DNA from: UMGS1889 sp964540575
GTDB taxonomy: Bacteria > Bacillota > Clostridia > Oscillospirales > Ruminococcaceae
Assembly: GCA_964540575.1 (NCBI GenBank)
Contig: CAZINI010000004.1
Location: 62,001 to 126,000, forward strand
Length of the DNA: 64,000 nt
Direction: 5' to 3'
The notes under the pieces were generated by a model that searched no databases, was not told the origin of the DNA, and saw only the letters and a program-made list of their open reading frames with translations. Below are positions 50,779-58,222 of this stretch, piece by piece (position 1 is the first letter of the stretch; each line of letters starts with the position of its first letter). The translations under genes and the position numbers were made by a program.

Positions 50779-52113
50779 TTAGTTGTTTTTACTTGTCAAT
50801 GTTTTTCTCAGGTACAGTATTCCGGTAAGGTCTGCAAGAAACCATCCGATGGGTATTGCCCACCATATACCCGACACTCCCACAGCTGGAACAGGCGAAA
50901 GAACATATGCAAGCAGAACTCTTGTACCCAAAGAAATAACTGTAAGTATCAAGGACATTTCCGGTTTTTCAATACCCCTGTAAAAGCCGTAAAGCAGGAA
51001 CAATATTCCGATACCTATGTAAAAGCTGCCTTCTATCCGCAGGTAGCCGACACCTATCTTTATAATTTCGACCTCCGAAGCCTTGACGAAGATCTGCATA
51101 AGATACGGGGCAAGAATAAAAATCACAGCCGAAATTACCATGCAGAATATGGCAGATAGCTTTACAGCTTCCCGCATGCCGTCCCGAACTCTGTCCTGTT
51201 TTCCACCGCCGTAATTCTGGGAAATGAAAAGGGAAAATGCATTGCCGAATTCCTGTGCGGGCATATATGCAAACGAATCGATCTTGACCGCAGCTGCAAA
51301 TGCTGCCATAACCGATGTTCCAAAGCTGTTGACAAGCCCTTGTATCATTAATATGCCGAAATTCATTACCGACTGCTGAATGCAGGCTGCTGCCGAGTGG
51401 CGTATAACTCCGAAAACAGCAGCTTTGCTGAACTTTATCTCATTGATTTTCGGTCGAAGTCCCGGTTCTTTGAGCAGTACATAAATTCCAAGACCTATTC
51501 CCGATAAAATCTGTGCAATTACAGTTGCCAGTGCAGCACCGCTTATTTCCATTTTTAATATCAATACAAACAGAATATCAAGCAGAATATTTATTATTGC
51601 CGCCGCTCCGAGAAAGCACAGTGGTATAACCGAGTTTCCAATTGACCGAAGCAAAAATGCAAAATAGTTGTAGAGGAAAACAAAAAATATGCCGAAGAAA
51701 ATTATCCGAACATATTCACGCATTGAGGAATATATATCGGGAGGAACATTCAGTACATGCAATATCAGATCAATACCGGCAAAAATCAGGATATTTATTA
51801 TGACGGTAAAGGCTGCAATAAACAGGAACGAAACTGCAATATTGTTTTTCAGCTGTTGTTTGTCGTTTCTGCCGAACCATACGGAAAAAACAGTTCCGCT
51901 TCCCATGCACAGACCGATTATGACGGAGGTTATAAATGTCATAAGTGAGTATGCCGAGCCGACCGCTGCCAAAGCATCGGAGCCTAAAAATTTTCCAACT
52001 ATAAACGAATCGGCAATATTATAGCATTGCTGGAGCAGATTTCCGAGTATCATCGGATAAGCAAACAGCAGCATTGTTTTGGTAACATTACCTTGTGTTA
52101 AATCTTTTGCCAT
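50779..52113 (-). CDS. MATE-family efflux transporter
   Basis: A 444-aa carrier with about twelve membrane helices. FAYPMILGNLLQQCYNIADSFIVGKFLG is the family start, and VLNVPPDIYSSMREYVRII and MNFGILMIQGLVNSFGTSVMAAF are typical of the MATE multidrug exporters of Clostridia. It would expel drugs or cationic compounds using a sodium or proton gradient. The start at 52113 is 33 codons inside a longer frame whose upper part belongs to a repeat element and the promoter. It is a single-gene unit. Confidence 0.9.
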   Translation of the reverse strand: MAKDLTQGNVTKTMLLFAYPMILGNLLQQCYNIADSFIVGKFLGSDALAAVGSAYSLMTFITSVIIGLCMGSGTVFSVWFGRNDKQQLKNNIAVSFLFIAAFTVIINILIFAGIDLILHVLNVPPDIYSSMREYVRIIFFGIFFVFLYNYFAFLLRSIGNSVIPLCFLGAAAIINILLDILFVLILKMEISGAALATVIAQILSGIGLGIYVLLKEPGLRPKINEIKFSKAAVFGVIRHSAAACIQQSVMNFGILMIQGLVNSFGTSVMAAFAAAVKIDSFAYMPAQEFGNAFSLFISQNYGGGKQDRVRDGMREAVKLSAIFCMVISAVIFILAPYLMQIFVKASEVEIIKIGVGYLRIEGSFYIGIGILFLLYGFYRGIEKPEMSLILTVISLGTRVLLAYVLSPVPAVGVSGIWWAIPIGWFLADLTGILYLRKTLTSKNN

Positions 52114-52153
52114 TTGAAATACCTTGTTTCTATAAATATAAAATGCTGACTGC

Positions 52154-52182
52154 ATTATACCATTTTTTCTTGTAAAAATCAA
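52154..52182 (-). promoter_or_regulatory. Promoter of the MATE gene
   Basis: On the - strand: TTGATT (52182-52177), a 17-base spacer and TATAAT (52159-52154). Confidence 0.78.
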
Positions 52183-52187
52183 CCGTC

Positions 52188-52246
52188 TGATCACGGGAAT
52201 CTCTCGGCACAAAATTTTTTACGCCGATTTCTTCTCCGTGATTTAA
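52188..52246. mobile_element. TACTAA repeat, family 1, shortened copy C
   Basis: Contains tcacgggaatctctcggc and gccgatttcttctccgtga, the inner blocks of family 1, but lacks the TACTAAACACC ends. It lies upstream of the MATE promoter. Confidence 0.6.
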
Positions 52247-52309
52247 GCTGTCGGCATTGAGAGCGTTATTATGGCATACGGGCATAAGCACAACAAATCG
52301 GTGCGGTTT

Positions 52310-52453
52310 TTGTCATTGCGGAAACGCTTCTCAATGTCAGCGATATAGTTTCGCTGCTTGGAATCGGCGATGAGGGAAGTCCCGTTTGGTGGATAGGCGT
52401 TGGAGTGTCAATGGGTGCGGCGAAGCCGCAAAGGAAAGTCGTACAATACTAAT
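52310..52453 (+). pseudogene. Remnant of a surface-protein gene
   Basis: A short frame reads AVFVIAETLLNVSDIVSLLG, then GDEGSPVWWIGVGVSMGAAK and a basic end KPQRKVVQY before a stop at the edge of a repeat element. A hydrophobic segment followed by basic residues looks like the end of a wall-anchored protein. There is no start codon or ribosome site, and an upstream piece reads in another frame. Treated as a decayed gene. Confidence 0.3.
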
Positions 52454-52538
52454 TCCGTCAAAACCGACGGTTTTGACTTGCCGCCTTTTAGGCGGCTCTC
52501 CTTATAGACTCTGTCTATAAGGAGATTAGGAATTAGTA
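52447..52538. mobile_element. TACTAA repeat, family 3
   Basis: TACTAATTCC (52447-52456) and GGAATTAGTA (52529-52538) are perfect ends. Inside are three hairpins: gtcaaaacc/ggttttgac, gccgcc/ggcggc and ccttatagac/gtctataagg. A partial copy is at 58180-58222. It touches the stop codon of the kinase pseudogene. Confidence 0.75.
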
Positions 52539-54695
52539 TTATACGGCAAATATCTCTGCCAGCTCTTTCATCAGTTCCTTGACATTTATAGGCTTGGCAA
52601 TATGTCCGTTCATACCCGCCTTGTATGCATTTTTCTTATCTTCTTCAAAGGCATTGGCTGTCATAGCAAGAATAGGGATCGCCGCTTTTTGGGTATCCTG
52701 AAATGCCCGAATTGTCCGTGCAGCATCATATCCATTCATATTTGGCATCTGAATGTCCATCAGGACAAGGTCGTAATATCCTGCAGGAGAATTTTCCAGC
52801 ATATCAACACAGATCTTTCCATCTGCAGCCCAATCTATCACAAACCCCGCTTCCTTGAGGATCTCCATCGCTATCTCTGCATTCAGGTCATTATCCTCTG
52901 CAAGGAGGATATGCTTGTCACGAAACAGATTCGGATCAAGTTCAACCTCGGGGTGTACGATAAGGTCTGACTTATTTGCAATTCGGTGCGGAAGCGTTAC
53001 AATTACAGTTGTGCCGTTATCTTTTTTGCTCTTTATTTCTATTGTGCCTTCCATGACCTCCACAAGACGCTTTACGATAGGCATACCAAGACCTGTGCCC
53101 TCGATCTTATTGTCGGTGGTGTTATGCTCCCTTGAAAATTCCTCAAATACATGGGGTAGAAACTCTTCGCTCATTCCTATACCCGTATCTGTGATAGTTG
53201 TCCTATAAAAAGCATAGCCTTCCCGATCGGACTCAATTTCCTCCAGCAGCATATTTACCTTTCCGCCCGGATCGGTGTACTTGTATGCGTTGGAAAGAAT
53301 ATTGAGAAACACCTCCCTCAGCTTTATCGGGTCACAGAATACATAGTGATTTTTAACAACTATCTGCCTTGTAAACTCTATTTTTTTCTGAACCATCATC
53401 TCGTGGAAAACAGAATAAAGCGTATCATTAAACTGCTCTGCACTCCACACGCTTTCGTCGATCTCCAATGTGCCTTTTTCTATTCTTGCCATCTCAAGGA
53501 CATTGTTGATTATGGAAAGCAAAACGGAGCTTGCGTCCTCGATCTTTTGAAGATAATCCGCTCTCTTCTCAGGCTCCTCCTGATGCTTTTCGAGAAGCTC
53601 CCTGAAGCCGATTATGGCATTCATCGGAGTGCGGATATCGTGGGACATATTAAACAGAAAGGTGGTTTTTGCACTATTGGCTCTTTCGGCTTCAATTCTC
53701 GCCTCTTCAATTCTTTTGTTCTGTTTTTCTTCTCTCAGCTTTTCTTCGTGAATGGTGCGTGCCGCCACAAAAAGCGTTTTGATTTTCCCGTCCGTATCTC
53801 TGTCGCCTGCGATCATATAGAGCTGGCACCATCCAGATGTTTCACCGATATATTCGCAGGTAATGACATCGGTTTCACGCATACGCTCGTCAATAGTGGA
53901 AAGGTCAACAAATTCACGAAAAATATCCGACGTTTCCGCACTGACCATATTGTCGCATATCAAATAAAGCGTTTCCTGTGCTTTACCGAAGGTTCCGATC
54001 AAATTTCTTACAAATTGAACACTGCTGATCTCTACAAAGGTATCTTTTATGACATCAACATAAAAGGAAGCGAAATATATCTTATACTAAACACCATTTA
54101 AATCACGGAGAAGAAATCGGCACAAAAAACTTGCGTATATGGTTTTTTGTGCTGAGAGATTCCCGTGATTAATGGGTGTTTAGTATTACTCATAGATTGG
54201 ATCTGGGCAATTCTGCTGCTTAATTCTTCATTTATTTCCTTGGTTTTTTCAATTTGCAATTCCTGTTCAGCTCCAAGCTTTTCAAGCTGATTATTCAGAG
54301 CTTTGATTTCTTCTAACTATTCTTCGATCTCACGCTTTTGCCTTTCTTCATCGGTAATATCTCTGGTATAGGCAAATCCGATTATCTCTTTCGTAACTTC
54401 GTCGGTCGGCATTATTATATTCTGCAAAATGTATATATCTTCGCCTGCCGCATCTTTTATCCAATACCGCAGGGAAATTTCCGATTCACCCTGCTCAAAG
54501 CTTTTCTTCAAATTCTCCGGAGAAAACGTTTCCCTGTATGATTCGATAAATTCGGGAAAAACTCTGCTCGACAGAAACTCATAATACGCCGAATATTTCA
54601 TATCCGTGTGATCGGGCTGCTCTGTATAGTGAGTTTTATCCAGGTATATCTTGCTGTCATAGATGCAATCTCTGTCCGCATTAAACTCATACCAT
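52539..54695 (-). pseudogene. PAS sensor histidine kinase-response regulator, interrupted
   Basis: A hybrid kinase broken in at least two places. Upstream part (54317-54695): a PAS domain from WYEFNADRD to YTRDITDEERQKREIEE. A TAG at 54317-54319 then stops the frame; open reading resumes as a coiled coil (ALNNQLEKLGAEQELQIEK) to 54188. A 101-base repeat (54085-54185) is inserted there. Downstream part (54084 to 52539): a second PAS-like start, MSHDIRTPMNAII phospho-acceptor, GTGLGMPIV ATPase motif and a receiver with VLMDIQMPNMNGYD. A repeat also lies at its 5' end, so the true start is lost. The 487-residue 3' part could still be made but is unlikely to be regulated normally. Confidence 0.82.
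54085..54185. mobile_element. TACTAA repeat, family 1, copy D, inside the kinase gene
   Basis: Complete copy in reverse orientation: TACTAAACACC at the left and GGTGTTTAGTA at the right, with TAT before and TAT after, consistent with a TA target. It splits the coding sequence of the kinase; its edge supplies a TAG stop. Confidence 0.82.
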
Positions 54696-54782
54696 TGAAG
54701 TATGGGAATCTCTCGGCACAAAACCACATAAACGCAAGCTTTTGTGCCGATTTCTTCTCCATAATTCTAATGGTGTTTATAG
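54696..54782. mobile_element. TACTAA repeat, family 1, copy E
   Basis: Nearly identical to copy B. It lies at the 5' edge of the kinase pseudogene, where its sequence replaces the missing start of the PAS domain. Confidence 0.7.
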
Positions 54783-55079
54783 CAATCCATAAAAATAACG
54801 TTATTGTAGGGGCGTTTTTTTTTTTTTTTTTTCGCCCGCAGATTTCAACAGTTCTTTCGGTAACTGCGGGACGGGAAACCAAAGCTATGCTTTTTCCCCT
54901 ACAAAACCTGTCAGGATATTTTTATGTACCGCTATAGTATAAGTTAGTACCGTCTTTTATGATCGCAGCTTCATGTGCAGTATTGATTTGCTCAGAGAGC
55001 TCCGTAATTTGAGCTTGAAAATTGAATGTCCGCAATTTTGGACTATCGGGAGAAACCGTGCGTTAACGTCTTAATGCAG
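54783..55079. other. Intergenic region with an 18-T run and a coding scar
   Basis: Holds ggggcg, then 18 Ts (54815-54832), then cgccc. On the - strand, 54941-55030 reads TFNFQAQITELSEQINTAHE..., possibly another scrap of the broken kinase. The rest shows no gene. Confidence 0.4.
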
Positions 55080-55108
55080 TTGACAATTATGTCGACATAT
55101 GGTATAAT
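55080..55108 (+). promoter_or_regulatory. Promoter of the three-gene envelope operon
   Basis: TTGACA at 55080-55085, a 17-base spacer and TATAAT at 55103-55108, full consensus. Confidence 0.88.
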
Positions 55109-55191
55109 TTACATGAATATTTGGATTTAATGCAAGCTCATATTGCATTAAATTGGACTGTTATCGAAAATATACTGTAAGGATGGTAAAA

Positions 55192-56577
55192 ATGAAAAAG
55201 CGAATGATTATTCCTGCATTATTATTGACCGCTCTGCTGACAGGATGTTCAAGCTTTGATGATTGGATACTCAATAAAGGAATTGATAAGTCGGGCATTT
55301 CCGAAAGTGAGGATTATAAGACGTATCAGGCTCGATTAAGCAACAATGAGCTTGATGATGAGGGAAGATACAAGGTCGATGGTATGGAGGAAGCTGTTCC
55401 TGCATTTGCACCGATGGCTTCGGGAATACAGCTTTCTTCGGCAGAAAACAATAAGCTTTCGGTACAATTCTATGCCGATTCGTCAAAAACAAATGAGATA
55501 GACCTTAATGGCTTTCGGTTTGCACCGGGGGACACGATATATGTTCAGGCAGATGCGGTAAATGACGGCAGTTTGTATAAGTTTTCCCGATTGAGAGTAT
55601 TGGATATTGATGCAAACGGTCAGGTGCTTCGTGAAATGAACGATGTCTGGGACGGTACCTCTTCCGTAATACATATACCCGAGGATTACACGGGAAATTA
55701 TATGGCGATAGAGCCTTTGGGCGAATATGTAATGTGCAGTGCTGTGCTGGAAACATACACCTCCGATACGGGAGGAACTGTCCGGCAGGTATCGAGTGAA
55801 TGGACTGTGGACGGTATCAAATACACAAGTCAGACCGCCGAGCTTGACCCTTCTAAGGTCCATAATATTTCGCTGCGTTATGACGGGAGCATTTATTACT
55901 ACTATTCCGATAATTCTTCGGGATTTGATGCGGAAATAAATCGTTCGGATGAAATTGTGGAATTTAAAAACGTTGCCTTGAATAGTGAAACCTGCAAATT
56001 TTCCGTTGAACTGAGCAAATATATATGCTGTGAATTTGATTCGTTAAAGGGTGTTTCATCTGTCAAGGTAAATGGCAAAGAGTGTAAGGATAAGAAAATA
56101 GTCGGACTAAAGGCAGATGATATTATTACTGTTGATTTGCAAAAGAAATATATTGCAGAGTGTATGCAGTTTGATTATCAGAATTCCGAGCCTATTGATA
56201 ATGGGAACAGAGTAACATTTGTAATACCTAAACTCACTGATGATATAAAGATAATTATTGCAAAAGAATCTGATGGGATAGACAGGCATACCGGCATATC
56301 ATTTAAGAATGCGACAATGACCGTAACTGCTGTTGATACCGGATATGTGCTGAAAGACGGCGATAAAATATCGGGTTCTGCAAAGGTGACTGTTACTATT
56401 TGTCCCGATGAAGGCTATTATATCGGCGGTCCCGGGGTATCGGACAATATCTATAAAAAGGAAATGAAATATTCCGATTATCTGAAAAACAGAGAAAAGC
56501 TCACAGCAAATATTGAAATATCGGATAAACCAATAGAAAAAAGCTTTTGGGATAATCTGAATCCGTTAAATTGGTGA
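55192..56577 (+). CDS. Lipoprotein of unknown function
   Basis: A 461-aa lipoprotein from ATG 55192 (aagga 9 bases upstream). The signal KKRMIIPALLLTALLTGC has the lipobox Cys at about residue 19. The mature part has a beta-rich domain (about 90-200, with FRFAPGDTIYVQADAVNDGS) and a second one with repeated Lys/Asp-rich strands (VKVNGKECKDKKIVGLKADD, VTVTICPDEGYYIGGPGVSD). These look like small Ig or DUF-type surface folds. I recognise no named family. Its stop overlaps the leader of the next gene, and all three products of the operon are membrane-anchored. Confidence 0.68.
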   Translation: MKKRMIIPALLLTALLTGCSSFDDWILNKGIDKSGISESEDYKTYQARLSNNELDDEGRYKVDGMEEAVPAFAPMASGIQLSSAENNKLSVQFYADSSKTNEIDLNGFRFAPGDTIYVQADAVNDGSLYKFSRLRVLDIDANGQVLREMNDVWDGTSSVIHIPEDYTGNYMAIEPLGEYVMCSAVLETYTSDTGGTVRQVSSEWTVDGIKYTSQTAELDPSKVHNISLRYDGSIYYYYSDNSSGFDAEINRSDEIVEFKNVALNSETCKFSVELSKYICCEFDSLKGVSSVKVNGKECKDKKIVGLKADDIITVDLQKKYIAECMQFDYQNSEPIDNGNRVTFVIPKLTDDIKIIIAKESDGIDRHTGISFKNATMTVTAVDTGYVLKDGDKISGSAKVTVTICPDEGYYIGGPGVSDNIYKKEMKYSDYLKNREKLTANIEISDKPIEKSFWDNLNPLNW

Positions 56578-56591
56578 GGGGGGATAACAGT

Positions 56592-57320
56592 ATGTTAAAA
56601 AAGATACTTGATTACCTTTGGCTTATAATGGCTGCTCTTGCTGTGCTTTTAATAGTTTTTTTGTTTGTAATTGTTGTCCCTGCCAGGATAAATGCAGAAG
56701 AATCCGCATCCGAAAAGGGAAGCTTTTTCGGTAATGCTGTTGGCAGCTGTATCGGCTCATTCGATGGATTTACAAAAGGACTTGCAGAAGGCGATGAAGC
56801 AGGAAAAAAAGAGGGTTTGAGTGCAAAGGATACCACTGTCAATGTGATCGGTAAGGTTCACGATATGGGTAATCTTGAAGTTCTTAATCTGAGTATAAAA
56901 AGAAGTGATGTGTTTTCGACAGATGGCGGGAAAAACAATTCTTTATATGTGCGGAAATGCACTGCTTCATTTTCGGTTGATCTGACAAAAGCTGAAATAT
57001 CCGAAGATGAAACTCAGGTCTTTGTGAAGATCCCTTATCCTGTACTTGATGAAATGAATTATGAGGATTCGGAAAGAATAGCTCATTATTCCCAAAATTC
57101 TTTTGTCGGCAGCAGCAAGGACGGTTCCGAGGCATATCTTAATGCACAGGAAGAAATAAAGAAGAAAATCGAGGAAGAATTATCAAGGGACACAGAATTA
57201 TTTGAGCAGGCTAAGGAATCGGCTATCGAACAAGTGGGAGCGTTATTTCGTGATGTTCGCATTGATGACAAAGAAGTAAGGGTGCTTTTTGCGGAGGGGA
57301 ATGAAGATGAAGCAGAATAA
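56592..57320 (+). CDS. Membrane-anchored DUF4230-like protein 1
   Basis: A 242-aa protein with one N-terminal helix (LWLIMAALAVLLIVFLFVIVV) and an external domain. A Gly-rich stretch FFGNAVGSCIGSFDGFTKGL follows the helix. Then come VIGKVHDMGNLEVLNLSIKR and CTASFSVDLTKAEISEDETQ, resembling DUF4230, and a Glu-rich helix (EEIKKKIEEELSRDTELFEQ). ATG 56592 follows the gggggg-like site at 56577-56583. The next gene is a likely paralogue overlapping it by 14 bases. Role unknown. Confidence 0.65.
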   Translation: MLKKILDYLWLIMAALAVLLIVFLFVIVVPARINAEESASEKGSFFGNAVGSCIGSFDGFTKGLAEGDEAGKKEGLSAKDTTVNVIGKVHDMGNLEVLNLSIKRSDVFSTDGGKNNSLYVRKCTASFSVDLTKAEISEDETQVFVKIPYPVLDEMNYEDSERIAHYSQNSFVGSSKDGSEAYLNAQEEIKKKIEEELSRDTELFEQAKESAIEQVGALFRDVRIDDKEVRVLFAEGNEDEAE

Positions 57321-58035
57321 AAAAGCAATTCCCATATTGATAATAAGTACGGCTGTATGTCTTATCATCGGCTTGGTTATTTGGAAAATAATTTCCGACA
57401 GCGTAAATATAAGCTGTGATGCAGCGTTATCATCATATAATGAAGCTTTCGATGAATCTAGGGAATCGGTATATAACAGCTTCTATGATTACGCATATAA
57501 TAAATCCGAGGCTAAGCACCATGTTTCCAATAATGTAACGATCAATATTGAAAGCATACTAAAGGTATCAAAGCTTCAAGTGTATAAAGCTTACGATACT
57601 GAGTATGTTATCAACAAGCTTGAGGATAATAAAAAGTGTGAGTCTTGGTATGAGATCGACGGAAACTGCGTATATTACGTTGACCTTTCGCAAAGTGAGA
57701 TATTGGTTGACCGTAACAGAAAAGCAGTTACTGTAAGAATACCGTCGCCCGAAAAAGAAATCAAGACCGAAACTCCAAAACAGCTTCTGTATGCGGATAA
57801 AACCATTAAGCTGGGCGTGATCGAACTGAATAACGGTTCATCGGAAGCAGGTGAATCGGATGCTCATAATGCCGAGGTTAGGGGACGTGAGCTTATCGTG
57901 GAATATTTTATGAAAAACGGAACGCTTGACAGCAAAGCCGAGGATGCTGCAGTTCGAATGATAACAAGCTTAGTAAAAGAGGCAAATATCGGGATTGAAG
58001 AATTGAGCGTTACTGTTGAATTTACGGATAAATAG
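57307..58035 (+). CDS. Membrane-anchored DUF4230-like protein 2
   Basis: A 242-aa protein with one helix (AIPILIISTAVCLIIGLVIW) and an external domain comparable to the previous one: VTINIESILKVSKLQVYKAY, NCVYYVDLSQSEILVDRNRK and VTVRIPSPEKE match DUF4230-type strands, and a helical end LVKEANIGIEELSVTVEF matches its partner's end. ATG 57307 fits ggagggg at 57294-57300 better than ATG 57301. The pair may form a complex with the lipoprotein of the operon. A hairpin array follows the stop. Confidence 0.65.
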   Translation: MKQNKKAIPILIISTAVCLIIGLVIWKIISDSVNISCDAALSSYNEAFDESRESVYNSFYDYAYNKSEAKHHVSNNVTINIESILKVSKLQVYKAYDTEYVINKLEDNKKCESWYEIDGNCVYYVDLSQSEILVDRNRKAVTVRIPSPEKEIKTETPKQLLYADKTIKLGVIELNNGSSEAGESDAHNAEVRGRELIVEYFMKNGTLDSKAEDAAVRMITSLVKEANIGIEELSVTVEFTDK

Positions 58036-58137
58036 TGCGTACTCAATAACTGCCCAACGGGCAGTTATTGGCTGAAAATCCTGTAAGACAGGATTTTCAG
58101 CGGCATAAATCAAAGATTTGTGTTGAGGTAAAAAAAC
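58036..58137 (+). repeat. Hairpin array after the envelope operon
   Basis: Starts tagtgcgtact, as does the array at 37733. Two perfect stems follow: caataactgccc/gggcagttattg (58044-58070) and gctgaaaatcctgt/acaggattttcagc (58071-58101). Confidence 0.72.
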
Positions 58138-58175
58138 AAGGGCTGCCCCAACACACAACGGAGCAGCCCTTATAT
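58138..58175. terminator. Terminator between convergent operons
   Basis: aagggctgc (58138-58146) pairs with gcagccctt (58163-58171). A-rich before and TA-rich after, so it may work on both strands. Confidence 0.7.
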
Positions 58176-58179
58176 TATT

Positions 58180-58222
58180 TTATAGACAGGGTCCATAAGG
58201 AGATTAGGAATTAGTATTATTA
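58180..58222. repeat. Partial copy of the family 3 repeat
   Basis: tatagacagggtccataagg, then agattaggaattagta, matches the right end of the element at 52447-52538. Confidence 0.6.

Noticed and set aside
52114..52212. Longer MATE protein starting in the repeat element
   Set aside because: The extra 33 residues come from a repeat and the promoter; the family starts at 52113.
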